Program-made: the position numbers and the translations under genes
From: Nereocystis luetkeana
Lineage: Eukaryota; Sar; Phaeophyceae; Laminariales; Laminariaceae
DNA length: 64,000 nucleotides
NCBI GenBank assembly: GCA_031213475.1
Contig: JARUPZ010000016.1
Coordinates: 2,723,140-2,787,139 of the forward strand
Direction of reading: 5' to 3'
The notes under the pieces: model-generated
Database searches by the model: none
Told to the model about the DNA's origin: nothing
Seen by the model: only the letters and a program-made list of their open reading frames with translations
Part shown: positions 53,794 to 64,000 of the stretch, piece by piece
Layout of the letters: the number at the start of each line of letters is the position of its first letter
How positions within the stretch are numbered: the stretch's first letter is position 1

Positions 53794-53990
53794 CTATTGG
53801 TTGTGATTCGGAGATTGAAATAGATCTATCGTAGACTGCTAAGGAGTGATATATGGATGATGGTTTTTATCATGTGGAGAATAAGGTCCGTCGGAATGGG
53901 TGGTAGGATTTATGTTGGTTTGCAGATAAGATGTCGTGGAAACATCTATCATTGTACTAAATAATAGATATATATGTTTGTTCCCTTCCA
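53794..53990 (+). mobile_element. 5' LTR-like repeat of the copia element
   Basis: Homologous to 59803-60003 in the same orientation: GATTCGGAGAT, GATCTATCGTA, GAGT-TATATGGATGAT, GTCCGTCGG, ATCTATCATTGTACTAA. The clear match covers about 170 bases. It lies about 100 bases before the first gag-like sequence, as expected for an LTR. Confidence 0.75.
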
Positions 53991-54071
53991 ATACGCTAGC
54001 GCAGTGGAAGTCTCTGGCTTGGGCAGATATCGGTCAGCCCAGTGCGGGTTGGACGCTCTAGAGATAGATGT

Positions 54072-54172
54072 ATGATGGTGGTGGTGGTGGTGGTGGTGGT
54101 GGTGGTGGTGGTGGTGGTGGTGGTGGTGGTGGTGGTGATGGTGATGGTGATGGTGGTGGTGGTGGTGAAGGA
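54072..54172. repeat. (GGT)n microsatellite
   Basis: About 100 bases of GGT/GGTGAT triplets at the start of the copia coding region; encodes poly-glycine in one frame. Confidence 0.92.
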
Positions 54173-55096
54173 GTACGAGTGAGCGATGAGCATATCGCTA
54201 TGATCGAAGAAATTCGTCTACTGAAGAAGGTCACGAGGGAGCGGGAGATCAGCGACGAGAGAGACGCGCTGCTGGTTTCCTCGCGTCTTCGGTCGGCGGG
54301 GGGAACGGGAGCAGCGCCGAAGGTGTCAGTAAGCTACGACATCAGGGCAGGATGCCCGAACAGGCACGTCCCACAGAATTTCCTCGTCTCGCCCTGTCAC
54401 CCCCGCCAAAACTCGGTGGCGAAGAGACGGTTTTCTTGATGTGGAGGCGTAGGATGGAGTAAGACGATAGCCTACATTCAGGAGTTTGCTTGCCTTATAT
54501 GCTATCAAGCCCACTGATTTCCCTGAGATGGTTGTAGGCATTGTCGTGTCCGAGGAATGGCTGGAGGTTAGGCACTCCACGCAGGAGAAGATTGGTGTAC
54601 GGTTTGTTGATGGAGTCAATGATCGGGCACTCCGCGGTAGAGTTTGGCATGCAGAAAGAAAAATCCCCGAAGGGCGCGTGGCAAGCGTTGGAGGATTTTT
54701 ATATACCGAAAACTCGTGAAGCAAAACGTAGGTTGAAGCTAGCATGAGACGATCCGCATGGTGGAAGGGGAAAAAAGCCCCCTTGGCTTCCTCAGTAAGG
54801 TTGACAAAGCGACCGACAAACTGGCCATACTAGGTGATGGCAAGAGTGAGGAAGAGGTGAACCACCGCATTGTGCAAAATCTCTCTTCGCGACTTGCCGC
54901 TGTAAAGAAGCCCATTATTTTCAACCCCGGTATCCCTCGTTTCGAAATCAATGAGATCATTCGAGGTGCCTACTTTGATGACAAGGTGGAAAAGGACCCG
55001 ATACAGAGGACCATGACAGTGCAGTGGTCGGTGGACCCGCTCGCTCTGGGCGTCGGCAGTGTCAACCCGGCCGGCGCCGGTGGTGGCGATGGATAA
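54173..55096 (+). pseudogene. copia gag (frameshifted)
   Basis: Coding resemblance passes through three frames: an EEIRLLKKVTRER start (about 54200), a PKLGGEETVFLMWRRRM segment (54403-54460), then AWQALEDFYIPKTREAKRR (about 54675-54735), and a final frame 54758-55096 with GFLSKVDKATDKLAILG and a LSSRLAAVKKPI segment. The FLxW...AWxALxxxY pattern is typical of copia-type Gag (UBN2-like) proteins, which coat the RNA. No CCHC knuckle is visible, because the (CAG)n tract occupies its place. Confidence 0.72.
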
Positions 55097-55224
55097 GATG
55101 GAGGAGGGGGAGGAGGTGAAGGGGGTGGAAGGGGTGGGAGAGGGTGGAGGAGGTTGGGGGGCAGGAGGGGGAGTGGAGCAGTAGGTGGGGGGGTTGGGAA
55201 AGGACGGAAAGGGAGCGGAAACTC

Positions 55225-55390
55225 CAAGGGCTCGCAGCAGCAGCAGCAGCAGCAGCCACAGCAGCGGCAGCAAGCGCCGCCCTGGATGTAGCAGTAGCAG
55301 CAGCAGCAACAACATCAGCGGCAGCAGCAGCAACAACATCAGCGGCAGCAGCAGCAGCAACAACAAAAACCGGAGCAGCAGAAGCAAGGC
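55225..55390. repeat. (CAG)n microsatellite cluster
   Basis: CAG/CAA triplets repeat over 160 bases inside the copia element. The Ala, Ser and Gln runs read from it are not evidence for a gene. Confidence 0.9.
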
Positions 55391-55879
55391 GGTGGCGGGG
55401 GCGGAAAGCCGGCGCCGGGGCCATCAAAGGACCGCAATGACGTTGGGACGTCGCGTCCAACCATCGTGTTTGGGACGATACAGATCTCAACCCGTTCGGC
55501 ACGGGGGGGCAGATGCCTCTGATGAGCTGGTCCCCAAATCAGGTGCCGCCAGGGCAACTGCCGCAGGCCCCACCGCCGCCGGTGATGGCGAGCTGGGTTC
55601 CACGCCACGAGTATCAAGCGCAAGCATACGCGAACATCGCCCGCCCTCCCCCCCCCCCCCCCCGTCAGTGTATAGCGGGAGGTACACCTAGATCTGTGCG
55701 GCCGTGGTGGCTATACGCCGGGCGGTGCCCAAGTTGCTATCCCACCTACTGCTCTCCCGACCAGTTCTCCCCCCGAGCCTGAGGATAGTGGCTATGGTGC
55801 TTCTACGTTCGACGCTTACGTCCTGCGCTCCCAGGGAATAATGACTGTGATCCTGTGTTTTTAAGTCTGATGTTTTTGG

Positions 55880-56066
55880 TACTGGTGGTGGTCAAGTGTG
55901 GGTTGCGGATTCCCGTGCTACTTACCATGTGACCGGTGACCCTACTTTTAAGTTTGAGTGTAAGTGTCCCCCCGAAGGCAAGAGTACCCTGTTTGCTGGC
56001 GACATGGGGTCGATGGAGGTAGAGTTGTTTGGGAAGCCAAGTATTGAGATGCGCAGTGCCGGGTGA
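55880..56066 (+). pseudogene. copia aspartic protease remnant
   Basis: One frame reads QVWVADSRATYHVTGDPT followed by a further 45 residues. The active-site signature of this family is D-S-G-A followed by the HVT/HMT block; here glycine is replaced by arginine, which should abolish activity. Confidence 0.75.
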
Positions 56067-56075
56067 AACTTAGAC

Positions 56076-56813
56076 GTGGTATTGATGAACGTTGCCTATT
56101 ATGTCCCTTGTTTCGAGTTCCACTTGTTTTTGCTGCACGAGGTTACGCCCAAGGGTAGCGCAACGATGCATTCTGCTGGTGTGCACCTTATGGGTGGTCG
56201 TTTGACTTATGCTCGTGGGGTCTCGGGTTCGTATGTGAGAACCACCAGAGTGAAGCCCGACTGGTTCATCGCAGCCGCTGTTTTGTCCCCGGTGCAGAAG
56301 ATCGATATCAACGATCTCCACGTTGCTCTTGCCCACTCCCACTGGGTGACTTTGCGAGTGACTGCACATCAGTTGGGCGTGAAAGTGTCTGGAGAACAAG
56401 TGCCGTGCGCTGGCTGTTCTGAGGCTAAGAGGACGAGGATGGCTGTGCCGTGGTCGACCGATTGCCGTTCAACGAAGCCTCTGTAGCGCGTGTTCGTGGA
56501 CCTTTCGGGGAAACGGCCTCCGTTTGCTGGCGGGGCGATGTACCTGATGATGATAGTGGACGACTTCTCGCGACTAGGCTGGCCGTACTTCCTGAGGAAG
56601 AAGTCTGACGCGGCATTGGTGTTCGCTGAACTCCTAGCCGTCATCCGCACTGATGACTGCCCGTCCGTCGTGGAGTGCACCTGTTCGAACGACGGTAGCG
56701 AGTTTCTCAGCGAGGAATCCGTGGCGTTGCTCAACAGCCATGGTATCCGTCGTGAGCGCACGCCCGTTGCCTCTCCGAAACACGATGGCGTGGTTCAGCG
56801 ACGCATTGCAGCA
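56076..56813 (+). pseudogene. copia integrase (zinc finger and core, mutated)
   Basis: The frame 56076-56486 ends with a His/His...CAGC zinc finger (DINDLHVALAHSH, then VPCAGCSEAKR). After a stop, 56490-56813 continues with VFVDLSG, VDDFSRLGW, CSNDGSEF and a SPKHDGVVQRRIA segment. In active copia integrases the last motif reads N-G-x-x-E-R; here N is D and the catalytic E is Q. Two acids of the D-D-E triad remain. This enzyme would insert the element cDNA. Confidence 0.82.
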
Positions 56814-57299
56814 TGCTGGATCTTGGGATGGCGTCTGGCCTGGAAGCCAAGCACCTGTTCGACGGCGAGAAATTGCCGCCAACAGAGCCTCTATGGGCGC
56901 AGGCGTGCCACCACACCAGCGACGTCATCAATCGGCGAGGGCGAAAAACATGCCGCACATGCTCTCCCCGCTCCAGATTTTTTACGGCAGAGCGCCGTTT
57001 GCGCGGCAGCACCCATTCCTCGAAGCCGGGGTTCCACCACGTGTGGTGGACCTTGAAATCGGAGCCGAAAGCGGAGCTGTGTTTTCACCCGAGCAACGGC
57101 AGCAACCACCCCCAGGGCTGCTGCAAGATCCTGCTGCAGTCTGGCTTCAAGCCCTACACTCGCGACGTTACTTGGAAACACACGAGAAAGGCCTATGTTG
57201 GTTTGCAGCCGGCAGTGCCGCAGGGAGTCTCCCCGACGCCACCGGCGCTGCCGCCGGCCCTGGGGGTGCAGCACCTCCCGGACGACTTGAGCTTGGGGT

Positions 57300-57430
57300 C
57301 TGCACCGTCGCCCCGGCTGCGGCTGTCACCGTCGCCACCGCTGTCGCCGCCATCGCCGCCACTGTCGCCATCACCGCCGCTGCCGTTGTCACTGCCACCG
57401 CCGCCTTCGCTGCTGAAACCTCAGCCGCAG
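57300..57430. repeat. Proline/alanine-coding triplet cluster
   Basis: CCG/GCC/CAC-type triplets repeat between the integrase and the polymerase of the copia element, giving poly-Pro/Ser or Ala/Val frames. Confidence 0.7.
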
Positions 57431-57807
57431 CCGCCGCTGCCGAATCGCAGATGTCGTTGCGTGCTACGCGGGAACTGGGGTCATACAACCCGGGACCGGA
57501 GGACGGTGATGTGCAGAGGGGCCGTACAAGGGGGAAGACCGCCCGCAGCCACGGAGACCAGGAGCATGGGCTGCTGTCGTTTATGGCGGCTCGGGAGGGA
57601 ATAGGTCACGTACGTTTTCACCAAAGCGAGCCACATCAAAACCCTCCCATTCCCACTCGCCCGGCAAGTGAGCTCTCGACGCCAAAATAGTGCGCCGAGG
57701 TCTGCGCCGATGAGTACTCCCATCTATTATAGCTACAGGCGATGGGGAAGGAGTTTCAAGGCCTGACTGAGGAAGGGACTTTTGGAGCTTCGTAGGTACA
57801 AAAAGGC

Positions 57808-58532
57808 TTGAACGTCATATCGGCGAAGTGGGGGTACGCGTGGAAGACCAATGAGTACGGCAAGGTAGTTAGGGCGAAGGCGAGGCTGGTTCAGCGTGAA
57901 TTTATTGACGTATTTGAGACTTTTGCTCCGACGCCAGCGGCGTCTTGTTTTCGTTTGTTGACTAGTATTGCGTGCGAGTTGGGTTTGGATTTGTGCTATT
58001 TCGATGCCGAGCGAACATTCGTCCAGTCGAATCTGGATGATGATGTTTTTATGCGTCTACCTCAGGGTTGCGGTGAAATATCCGGTAAGATAGTACGGTT
58101 GAACCGCAGTCTCCCGGGCGTGAAGCAACCGTCGATATCGTGGCACAACAAGTTGACGATGCACATGAAGAGTCTTGAATCTGAGCAGTGCCCCGCGGAT
58201 GCTCGTGTTTACGTTTGATCGAGTCGGGGTCTGTTTCAATAGAAACAATCGTTCATGTGGATAGCATATTTACGTTGGGGTGGAAGAACAGGTGTGATCA
58301 GGTCTGCGATGACTTGAATCGACTTGTCCCGATCAATAATCTGGGCGATTTGAGGTGGTATGCTGGATACCGATATTCTAGGGGCTGGGAGGCTGGTAGG
58401 TTGACGGTTTCGCAGCAATCGATCGCTGAAAACGCAGCTGCAAAAATCAATGTCAACTCGAGTAGGATGACTCCGCTCGCAGCAGGCCTAGAACTCGAGG
58501 AACTTGACGTGACTGAACCCGAGGGTGACTAG
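57808..58532 (+). pseudogene. copia reverse transcriptase (two frames, VDD lost)
   Basis: The frame 57808-58218 carries VISAKWGYAWKTNEYGKV, VRAKARLVQREF, FETFAPTPAAS, LDLCYFDAERTFVQS (motif A) and MRLPQGCGEISGKIVRLNRS. A stop at 58216 and a frame change follow; 58188-58532 then has ETIVHVDSIF where the catalytic V-D-D should be, and LGDLRWYAGYRY. The strong match to copia polymerases is established-family knowledge; the Asp to Ser change and the stop show it is dead. Confidence 0.85.
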
Positions 58533-59244
58533 CGATTTCGTGAGTTAGTTGGGTGCTTGATATGGCTTCGCAAATCAGACGCGACCGGATATCTCGACCG
58601 CTGTCCGAGCGGTAGCTAGGTACACATGTTCGCCGAAGCAGAAACACTGGAGAGCAGCGATCGGCATTTCAGAGTACGTGTCTTATACTAGTGGGTGCGG
58701 TATAACTTTTCAGAGAGCCAGTGATCTTGAGCTGGTAGCCTTTGCTGATGCGAACTATGCCAGCAAAGCCACGGACAGGAGGCCCGTCTCAGGTGGAGTT
58801 ATCACATACGCAGGTGCCTGCGTGTGCTGGTTTTCGAGGATGCGGAAAGGTGTCACGCGCTCGACCACCGAAGCAGAATATGCAGCCATGGCCGACACAA
58901 TCGAGCAGGTGATTTTCACGCGGTAAATTTGGAGGTATATTTTTCCGGGCTTCAATTCACGGTCTATCAGGGTTTTCGAGGATAACAAGGGGGCGATTCA
59001 GTTGGCGAAGAATCCGATGTGCACCTTAAACTCGAACTGCATTATTGAGGTAAGGCACCATTTTCTGAGGGAGTTTGTACTGCGGGCAAAGTTAGATATT
59101 GTCCACATAGAGCCCGGGCAGCAACGTGCATACTTCCTCACAAAAGCCACTCTGCACATCGGAATTCCGTTACCACCGGAATTTTCTGATGAATTTGTGA
59201 TACGTTTCGGGAAGAAGTTTGTGATACACCATGTAGTTTTCTGA
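58533..59244 (+). pseudogene. copia RNase H domain
   Basis: Segments SYTSGCGITFQR, LVAFADANYASKATDRRP, VTRSTTEAEYAAMADTIEQ (58678-58926) and, after a stop, FEDNKGAIQLAKNP and HFLREFVLRAKLDIVHIEP (58975-59120) are the usual copia RNase H landmarks. The acidic residues D (ADANY), E (EAEY) and D (EDN) are all still present, but the reading frame is broken at 58924. Confidence 0.83.
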
Positions 59245-59700
59245 AGAAGGAGGATTGGGCTTTAAGACATTTTCCTGGTGGAATTTGTGATAGATCAGAT
59301 GCCAGTTTTTATGAAGGAGGACTGGATTTTGTGATACGGCTTGCTAAATGAGAAGTGGATTTTCTGGTGGAATTTTGTGGCAAAGTTTTCTCAAGGAGGA
59401 CTGGATTTTCTGGTAGAATTTTGTGACATAAGTTTGAGAGGGGGGAGTGAATTTTCCGGTGGGATGTAGTGATATAGTTTTCTGGAGGAGGACTAGTTTT
59501 CTGAAGGAGGACTGGATTTATTTGCTGGTGGAATTTGCGATATAGTTTTCTGAAGGAGGACTGGATTTTCTGGTGGAATTTGTTATGTTTTCTCTGGTGG
59601 GTTTTGTTATTCGCTTCCTGCATGGGGACTGGATTTTGTTGTGGATACATGACATATTTTTCTGGTGGATTTTCTGGTAAGTTTGTGATGGGTGATTGAC
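59228..59700 (+). repeat. Minisatellite in the copia 3' region, period about 45 bp
   Basis: Units of the form GAAGGAGGACTGGATTTTCT, GGTGGAATTTGTGATATAG repeat about ten times between the RNase H stop and the 3' LTR. The first unit overlaps the end of coding, so the array may have grown from it. Confidence 0.85.
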
Positions 59701-59802
59701 ATGTTCCCAACAGTGCGAGGGACTCTGTTTCTGTACGGATTTTTGGAAGTGACTCCGTTGAGAGACGTGACGCTATGCCTTGAAGATACCGATTACGAGG
59801 AC

Positions 59803-60003
59803 TATTGGGTGCGATTCGGAGATCGACATGGATCTATCGTATACCGCTGAGGAGTTGTATATGGATGATTGGTTTCATTTTAGGGCGAATAGTGTCCGTC
59901 GGATTGGGTGGTGGGAACCATGTTTCCCCGCCTTGTTAGCTGATACGATATCGTGGAGGCATCTATCATTGTACTAAAGAATATACATCAGCGTGTTTTC
60001 CTG
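59803..60003 (+). mobile_element. 3' LTR-like repeat of the copia element
   Basis: Direct-repeat partner of 53794-53990, about 80-85 percent similar by eye over 170 bases. No clean TG...CA ends or target duplication could be fixed. Confidence 0.75.
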
Positions 60004-60694
60004 TGAACTGCGTGAGCTGCTTTTAATCGTCCTAGACTGATAGCTGTCCGAGCCTAAAACCCTTCCAAAGAGTTTCAACCGTTCAATCAATCGGCCGTAC
60101 TCACAGCTTACATACTAGTGTAATTTTATAATATATATATATATATATTGATGACATATATTTGGGGATCGATTTCACGTGGGGGGGGGGGGGGTCAGCC
60201 TTGACATGTCTCGAAAACAGAGGATGCAAGAGAAATCGTATCTGGTACGTTTGTGTCAACACATAAATGCTGCTATTATGTTTGTCTGTAATTGGGTATC
60301 GTGCTCCAAAGCGTCTCGACCTCGCCTTGCCTCATATGTAGGGACGCTGAGTGCGACAATCAGCAGAACATCCGGTCTCGCGTCGCGTCGCGTCGCGCCG
60401 AGCCGTGGCCATCGCTCTGCGCTGCAGACAATGCCGAGCCGGTCCGCGAGCCGGCCCCCAAGCCTGTGAAGCATTGCTTCTGGATTTATTACAATACAGA
60501 CATCTCATTGGTCGAGTGAGGCACAAGACAGCGGCCCGGGCTTTCGTTCAGATCAAGAAACAAGCAGTTCATTGGCCGATTGCACAAGTGCGGTGGGGTA
60601 GAATTACCCCACGACCTTGTATCCACCATCGCACAGCAATCTGCAGCAGCATTGAAGCAGAAGCAGCAGCAGCACCGGCAGCAGCAGTATTGGA
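60004..60694. other. No gene; TA run and G run
   Basis: A TATATA tract lies at 60129-60149 and about 13 G at 60180-60193. A CGCGTCGCGTCGCGTCGCG run is at 60378. Open frames are short. Confidence 0.45.
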
Positions 60695-62060
60695 CTTTGG
60701 CTGGCTCTCACGGAGCTAGCGTGCGGGAAGATTTTCTCCACGGGACAACGTTGAGATCCCGCCGCTCGCAGGGATGATAAGATCCATCCCCGAATCAAGA
60801 TTGTTCCATAGACTTACAACTCCAACAACCTGGGGACAAAAACGGAGTCCTCCCGGGTCGATACGCTGCCTCGCAAGGTGTGGAAAGCCCGCCCCCATTG
60901 GCAAATTGCTGATTGCTGATTCGGGTACGGCTCATGGAGCCAGCGCGTGACGAGATTTGCCCCTCGGGGCCATGTCGAGGTCCCGTCGCACCCTAGGATG
61001 ACAATTCACCATCCCGGATCAGAAGTATTGCCTTTCATCTGCAACTCCAACAACCCGCGGACGGAAACGGACACTCCCCGGGTAGGTACCGCCCCGCAAT
61101 GTGTGGGGACCCCAACCCCACTGGCTGATGTTAGGGTTGGTTCGGGTTTATGGAGCCAGCGAGCGTCGAAGGTTGCCCGACGGGGGACAACGTCGAGATC
61201 CCGCCGCACCCGGCGACGATAACGTCTCATCCTCGGATCAGAAATCTCTCCGTATATCCACAAATCCATCAACCCGGGGACAAGAACCGACACCCCCCGG
61301 GTCGATACCGCCTCGCAAGGTCAAATCCCGCCCCCATCAGCTGATTGCTGATTTGGGTGCGACCCATGGAGCCGGTGCGCGCGGAGAGTTGCTCCTCGGG
61401 ACAACGTCTAGACTCCGCCGCACCCGGGGATTTATAAGATACGATGTCCGGATCAGAAATCCTTCCGTACATCTACAACTCCAACAACTCGAGGACCAAG
61501 ACGGACATCCCCCGGGTCGATGCCGCCCCGCAAGGTTGAGTCCCGCCTCCATCGGTTGATTGCTGATTTTCATGGAAGTCATAGAGCCAGCACGCGCCGA
61601 GAGTTGCTCCTCGTGGGACAGCGTCGAGGTAAGGCCGTACCCAGGGGTGATAAAGTCCAATCCCAGGATCAGAAGATCCTTCGTACATCTACAACATCAT
61701 CAATCCGGCGATGAAAACGGAGTTCCCCATGTAGATACCGCCCCGCAAGGCGTGGAAAACTTGCTCCCATCAGCTGAGTGTAGATTGACCGGGGCTCATA
61801 GAGCCAGCACGAGGCAAGAGTTGCGCCTCGGAACAAAATCGAGACCCCACCGCACCCGACGATGATGCGTTCCCATCCCGGATCAAAAACAGTTCCGGAC
61901 ATCTACAACTCGAACAAGCCGGGGATTGGATCTTTCCCTGGTCAATACTGCCCCGCAAGGTGTAGAAACCTCAACCCATTGGCTGATTTCTGATTGGCTC
62001 GGGCGCATGCTAAGGGGGCAACTCGTGCTTCGGGTGGTACGCCGCTCGACCTTTCCATGA
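60695..62060. repeat. Satellite, period about 215 bp, first block
   Basis: The landmark GGGTCGATACCGCCCCGCAA (or close variants) recurs near 60857, 61080, 61300, 61516, 61731 and 61940. Each unit also has a CATGGAGCCAGC block, a CTCGGGACAACGTCGAGA block, CCCGCCGCACCCGG and TACAACTCCAACAA. Units differ by roughly 10-20 percent. Frames running through it are repeat-derived. Confidence 0.88.
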
Positions 62061-62740
62061 GGTGCGGGAGAAAAAGAAGATAGGGTGTTGTGAAGTATCA
62101 ATTAATGTTGTCCGAAGTAAAGTAAGTGAGTCGAGTATAGTAAGTGCGAGGTAGGGCGCCTCTCATCGCCTTCTCGGGCCCCCAGAAGTCGTTCACAAAT
62201 AAACAAAATCCCATCTGGAGAAACAGAACTATGTCCGAGATTTCTCGAGATGAATTGCAGCTACGTGAATCACACCAAATGGCCAATCAACATGCATCAG
62301 ACACTTTTGCACGACTGTGAGCAACTGCGATGTCCTACACCCTGCCCATTCGCGGCACACTGTCATGATCAAAGCATCAATGCCGCAATACCGTAGGTCT
62401 ACAATCGCCCAGCACATAAGTGCAGCTGTCGTAGCACTGCAAGTAGTAATGTTGTCATTCGAACACAGAATTTCCAAAACCCAACAACCGCTGCCTCCCT
62501 GCTTAGAAAACATCAACTCCATCTATCTAGAATCCAAAAGCTCAAATTCAATGAAAAAAAAAATGTCGAAACCGTACTGTACTGGCGTAAGCTTCAACAG
62601 TCTCCTCAATACTCAGCTTCCGTCATTACGGACCTCTGTCCGCGATATCCAAACGGCAATCACCTCAAAACTTACCGCATACGCACAACCGCCTCCCGGC
62701 CTGTGTAAACACCGCCCTGGCAATTCCACAAGCAGTCCTA
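62061..62740. other. Insertion-like break in the satellite
   Basis: About 680 bases unrelated to the satellite unit. A minus-strand frame at 62229-62522 (98 codons) has a coding-like look but no domain I recognise. It may be a mobile-element fragment; no terminal repeats were found. Confidence 0.5.
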
Positions 62741-63535
62741 CACATGGAGCCAGCGCGCGCCGAGAGATGTCCCTCGAGACAGCGCCGACATCACGTCGCA
62801 CCCGGAGGCGACAAGGTCCCATCTCTGGATCAAAAATCCTTCCATAGATCTACAACTCCAACAACGCGGGGAAGAAAACGGGCACCCCTGGGTCGATACC
62901 GCCCCGCAAGGTGTGGAACCCCCAACCCAACTGGCTGATTTACAGTTGGCTAGCTCTCGTTCAGCCAGCGTGCGGCAAGAGCTTCCCCACGGGACAACGG
63001 CAAGGTCCCGCCGCACCTGAAAGTGATAGGGTCCCATCCCCGGATCAGAGGTCCTTCTATACATATAAAACTCCAGCAACCCTGGAATAAAAACGGACAT
63101 CCACCGGGTCGATACCGCTCCGCAAGGTTTGGAAACCTCTATCTCACTCCCTGATTTCATGATTTTGCTAGGTCCCATCATGGAGAATGTGCGCGACGAG
63201 AGTTTTATCTTGGGACAACTTCAAGGTTTCGCCGCACCCGGAGACGAAGTCTCATCCCTAGACCCGAAATCCTTCCAGATAAGTACAACTCCAACAACCT
63301 GGTGCCGAAAACGGATGTCTCCCGGGTCGATACCGCCCCGCAAGGTTTGGAAACCTCTACCTCACTCGCAGATTTCAGGTTTGGCTGGGGTTTATGGTTG
63401 ATGTCGCGCCACACCCGGGGATGATAAGACCCCATCCCCGGATCAGAAATATATCCATACATGTACTACTTTAACAATCTGCAGACAATAACTGACATTC
63501 CCCGGGTCGATACCACCCCGCACGGTGGTTTTTAT
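62741..63535. repeat. Satellite, period about 215 bp, second block
   Basis: Same unit and strand as 60695-62060, with landmarks near 62893, 63109, 63327 and 63508. The last spacing is shorter (about 180), so one unit has a deletion. Confidence 0.87.
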
Positions 63536-63690
63536 GTTTATGTTCAGAGTAGTACATCACAGCACACTACGAGCACTATTAATAGCATGTACTTACAAAC
63601 TACTACGTATGGGCAACGCAGGGCTAGCGCCACGGGCGGAGCCGTGGCACCGTACCGCTGTTAACAGTATGAAGGAAACTTGCTGGGTAT
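63536..63690. other. No gene seen
   Basis: Short unassigned stretch between the satellite and the next minisatellite. Confidence 0.35.
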
Positions 63691-64000
63691 CTCGGTGGAA
63701 GCATCATGGCAGGGATACGGAAGCTTAACGAACTTTCATGCAATAAGCGCCATGAAAGCGCCATGAATACATCATGGAGGTACCACGGACGCCCGATGCA
63801 AGCCTATGAAGGTCTGATGAAAGCACCATGAGAGTGAGACTCCACCACGAAGGCACCATGGGAGTCCATGAAAAACGTACGATGAAGAACCCACGAAAAC
63901 GCAATGGCAGCTCCATGAAAACAAACATTATTCAAAGCACCCTCAAAACACCCCACGGCAGACACGAACGCCCCATGGCACCTGACCGTGAAAGCCCATG
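63691..64000. repeat. CATGAAAGCNCCATG minisatellite (cut by window edge)
   Basis: Short units built from CATGAAAGCGCCATGA, CATCATGG and ACGAAGGCACCATGGG recur about every 25-30 bases up to the window end. Confidence 0.7.

Larger units (their letters stand above)
53794..60003 (+). mobile_element. Ty1/copia LTR retrotransposon, degenerate
   Basis: About 6.2 kb between LTR-like repeats. The order is gag, protease, integrase, reverse transcriptase, RNase H, which is the copia order (integrase before polymerase). Every domain is interrupted by frameshifts or stops, and key residues are altered: protease DSGA is DSRA, the third integrase acid is Gln, and the polymerase VDD is VDS. The two LTR-like repeats are visibly diverged, pointing to an old insertion. 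Microsatellite growth has added (GGT)n near the start and (CAG)n in the gag/protease region. Confidence 0.85.

Noticed and set aside
54830..55502. Leucine- or alanine-rich minus-strand frames over the (CAG)n tract
   Set aside because: They are low-complexity translations of the microsatellite and the antisense of copia gag.
62229..62522. Host gene on the minus strand within the satellite break
   Set aside because: The frame is short with no recognised domain or splice borders; kept only as an unidentified insert.
60695..63535. CRISPR array
   Set aside because: The units are about 215 bp, diverged along their whole length and lack short repeats with unique spacers. It is a eukaryotic satellite.

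Overview
This window is nuclear DNA of a eukaryote: one gene broken by eight GT-AG introns lies in a dense field of transposon relics, satellites and microsatellites, with no bacterial-style gene packing. The large introns (about 0.4-1.15 kb), the Ty1/copia and non-LTR element types, and the GC-rich exons in less GC-rich surroundings suggest a stramenopile alga, perhaps a brown alga. That placement is an inference and is uncertain.

Layout. 1-8.6 kb: repeated copies of a tRNA-derived SINE with a Pol III box A/box B head and poly(A) tail, a second dispersed repeat (called D here), and a decayed LINE-type reverse transcriptase (3.7-5.5 kb). 9.3-12.8 kb: MITEs of two families, one nested inside another copy of itself, and a tandem repeat of about 237 bp. 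15.3-17.5 kb: a minisatellite of about 57 bp that switches orientation. 17.5-27.3 kb: microsatellites, MITEs and unassigned DNA. 27.3-34.8 kb: the one host gene I can assemble, nine exons encoding a 386-residue protein of the MpaB/rubber-oxygenase (DUF2236) family. 38-48 kb: three long copies of a dispersed repeat (E) and a degenerate non-LTR retrotransposon (41.4-45.4 kb) with reverse transcriptase, a Cys/His cluster and a restriction-like endonuclease. 49-53 kb: a second, antisense relic of the first LINE, a perfect-stem hairpin and a telomere-like tract. 53.8-60 kb: a degenerate Ty1/copia element between two LTR-like repeats. 60.7-63.5 kb: a satellite with a period of about 215 bp.

MITE families. 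Family A has ends TTACGGGGG...CCCCCGTAA and a TA target duplication, shown directly by the nested copy at 9.4 kb (Tc1/mariner-like). Family B has ends CCCTTTTAG...CTAAAAGGG inside TTAA (piggyBac-like). Neither has a coding region. Only the MpaB-like gene looks intact; every retroelement coding region seen carries frameshifts or lost catalytic residues. Boundaries of repeats were read by eye and may be off by several bases.
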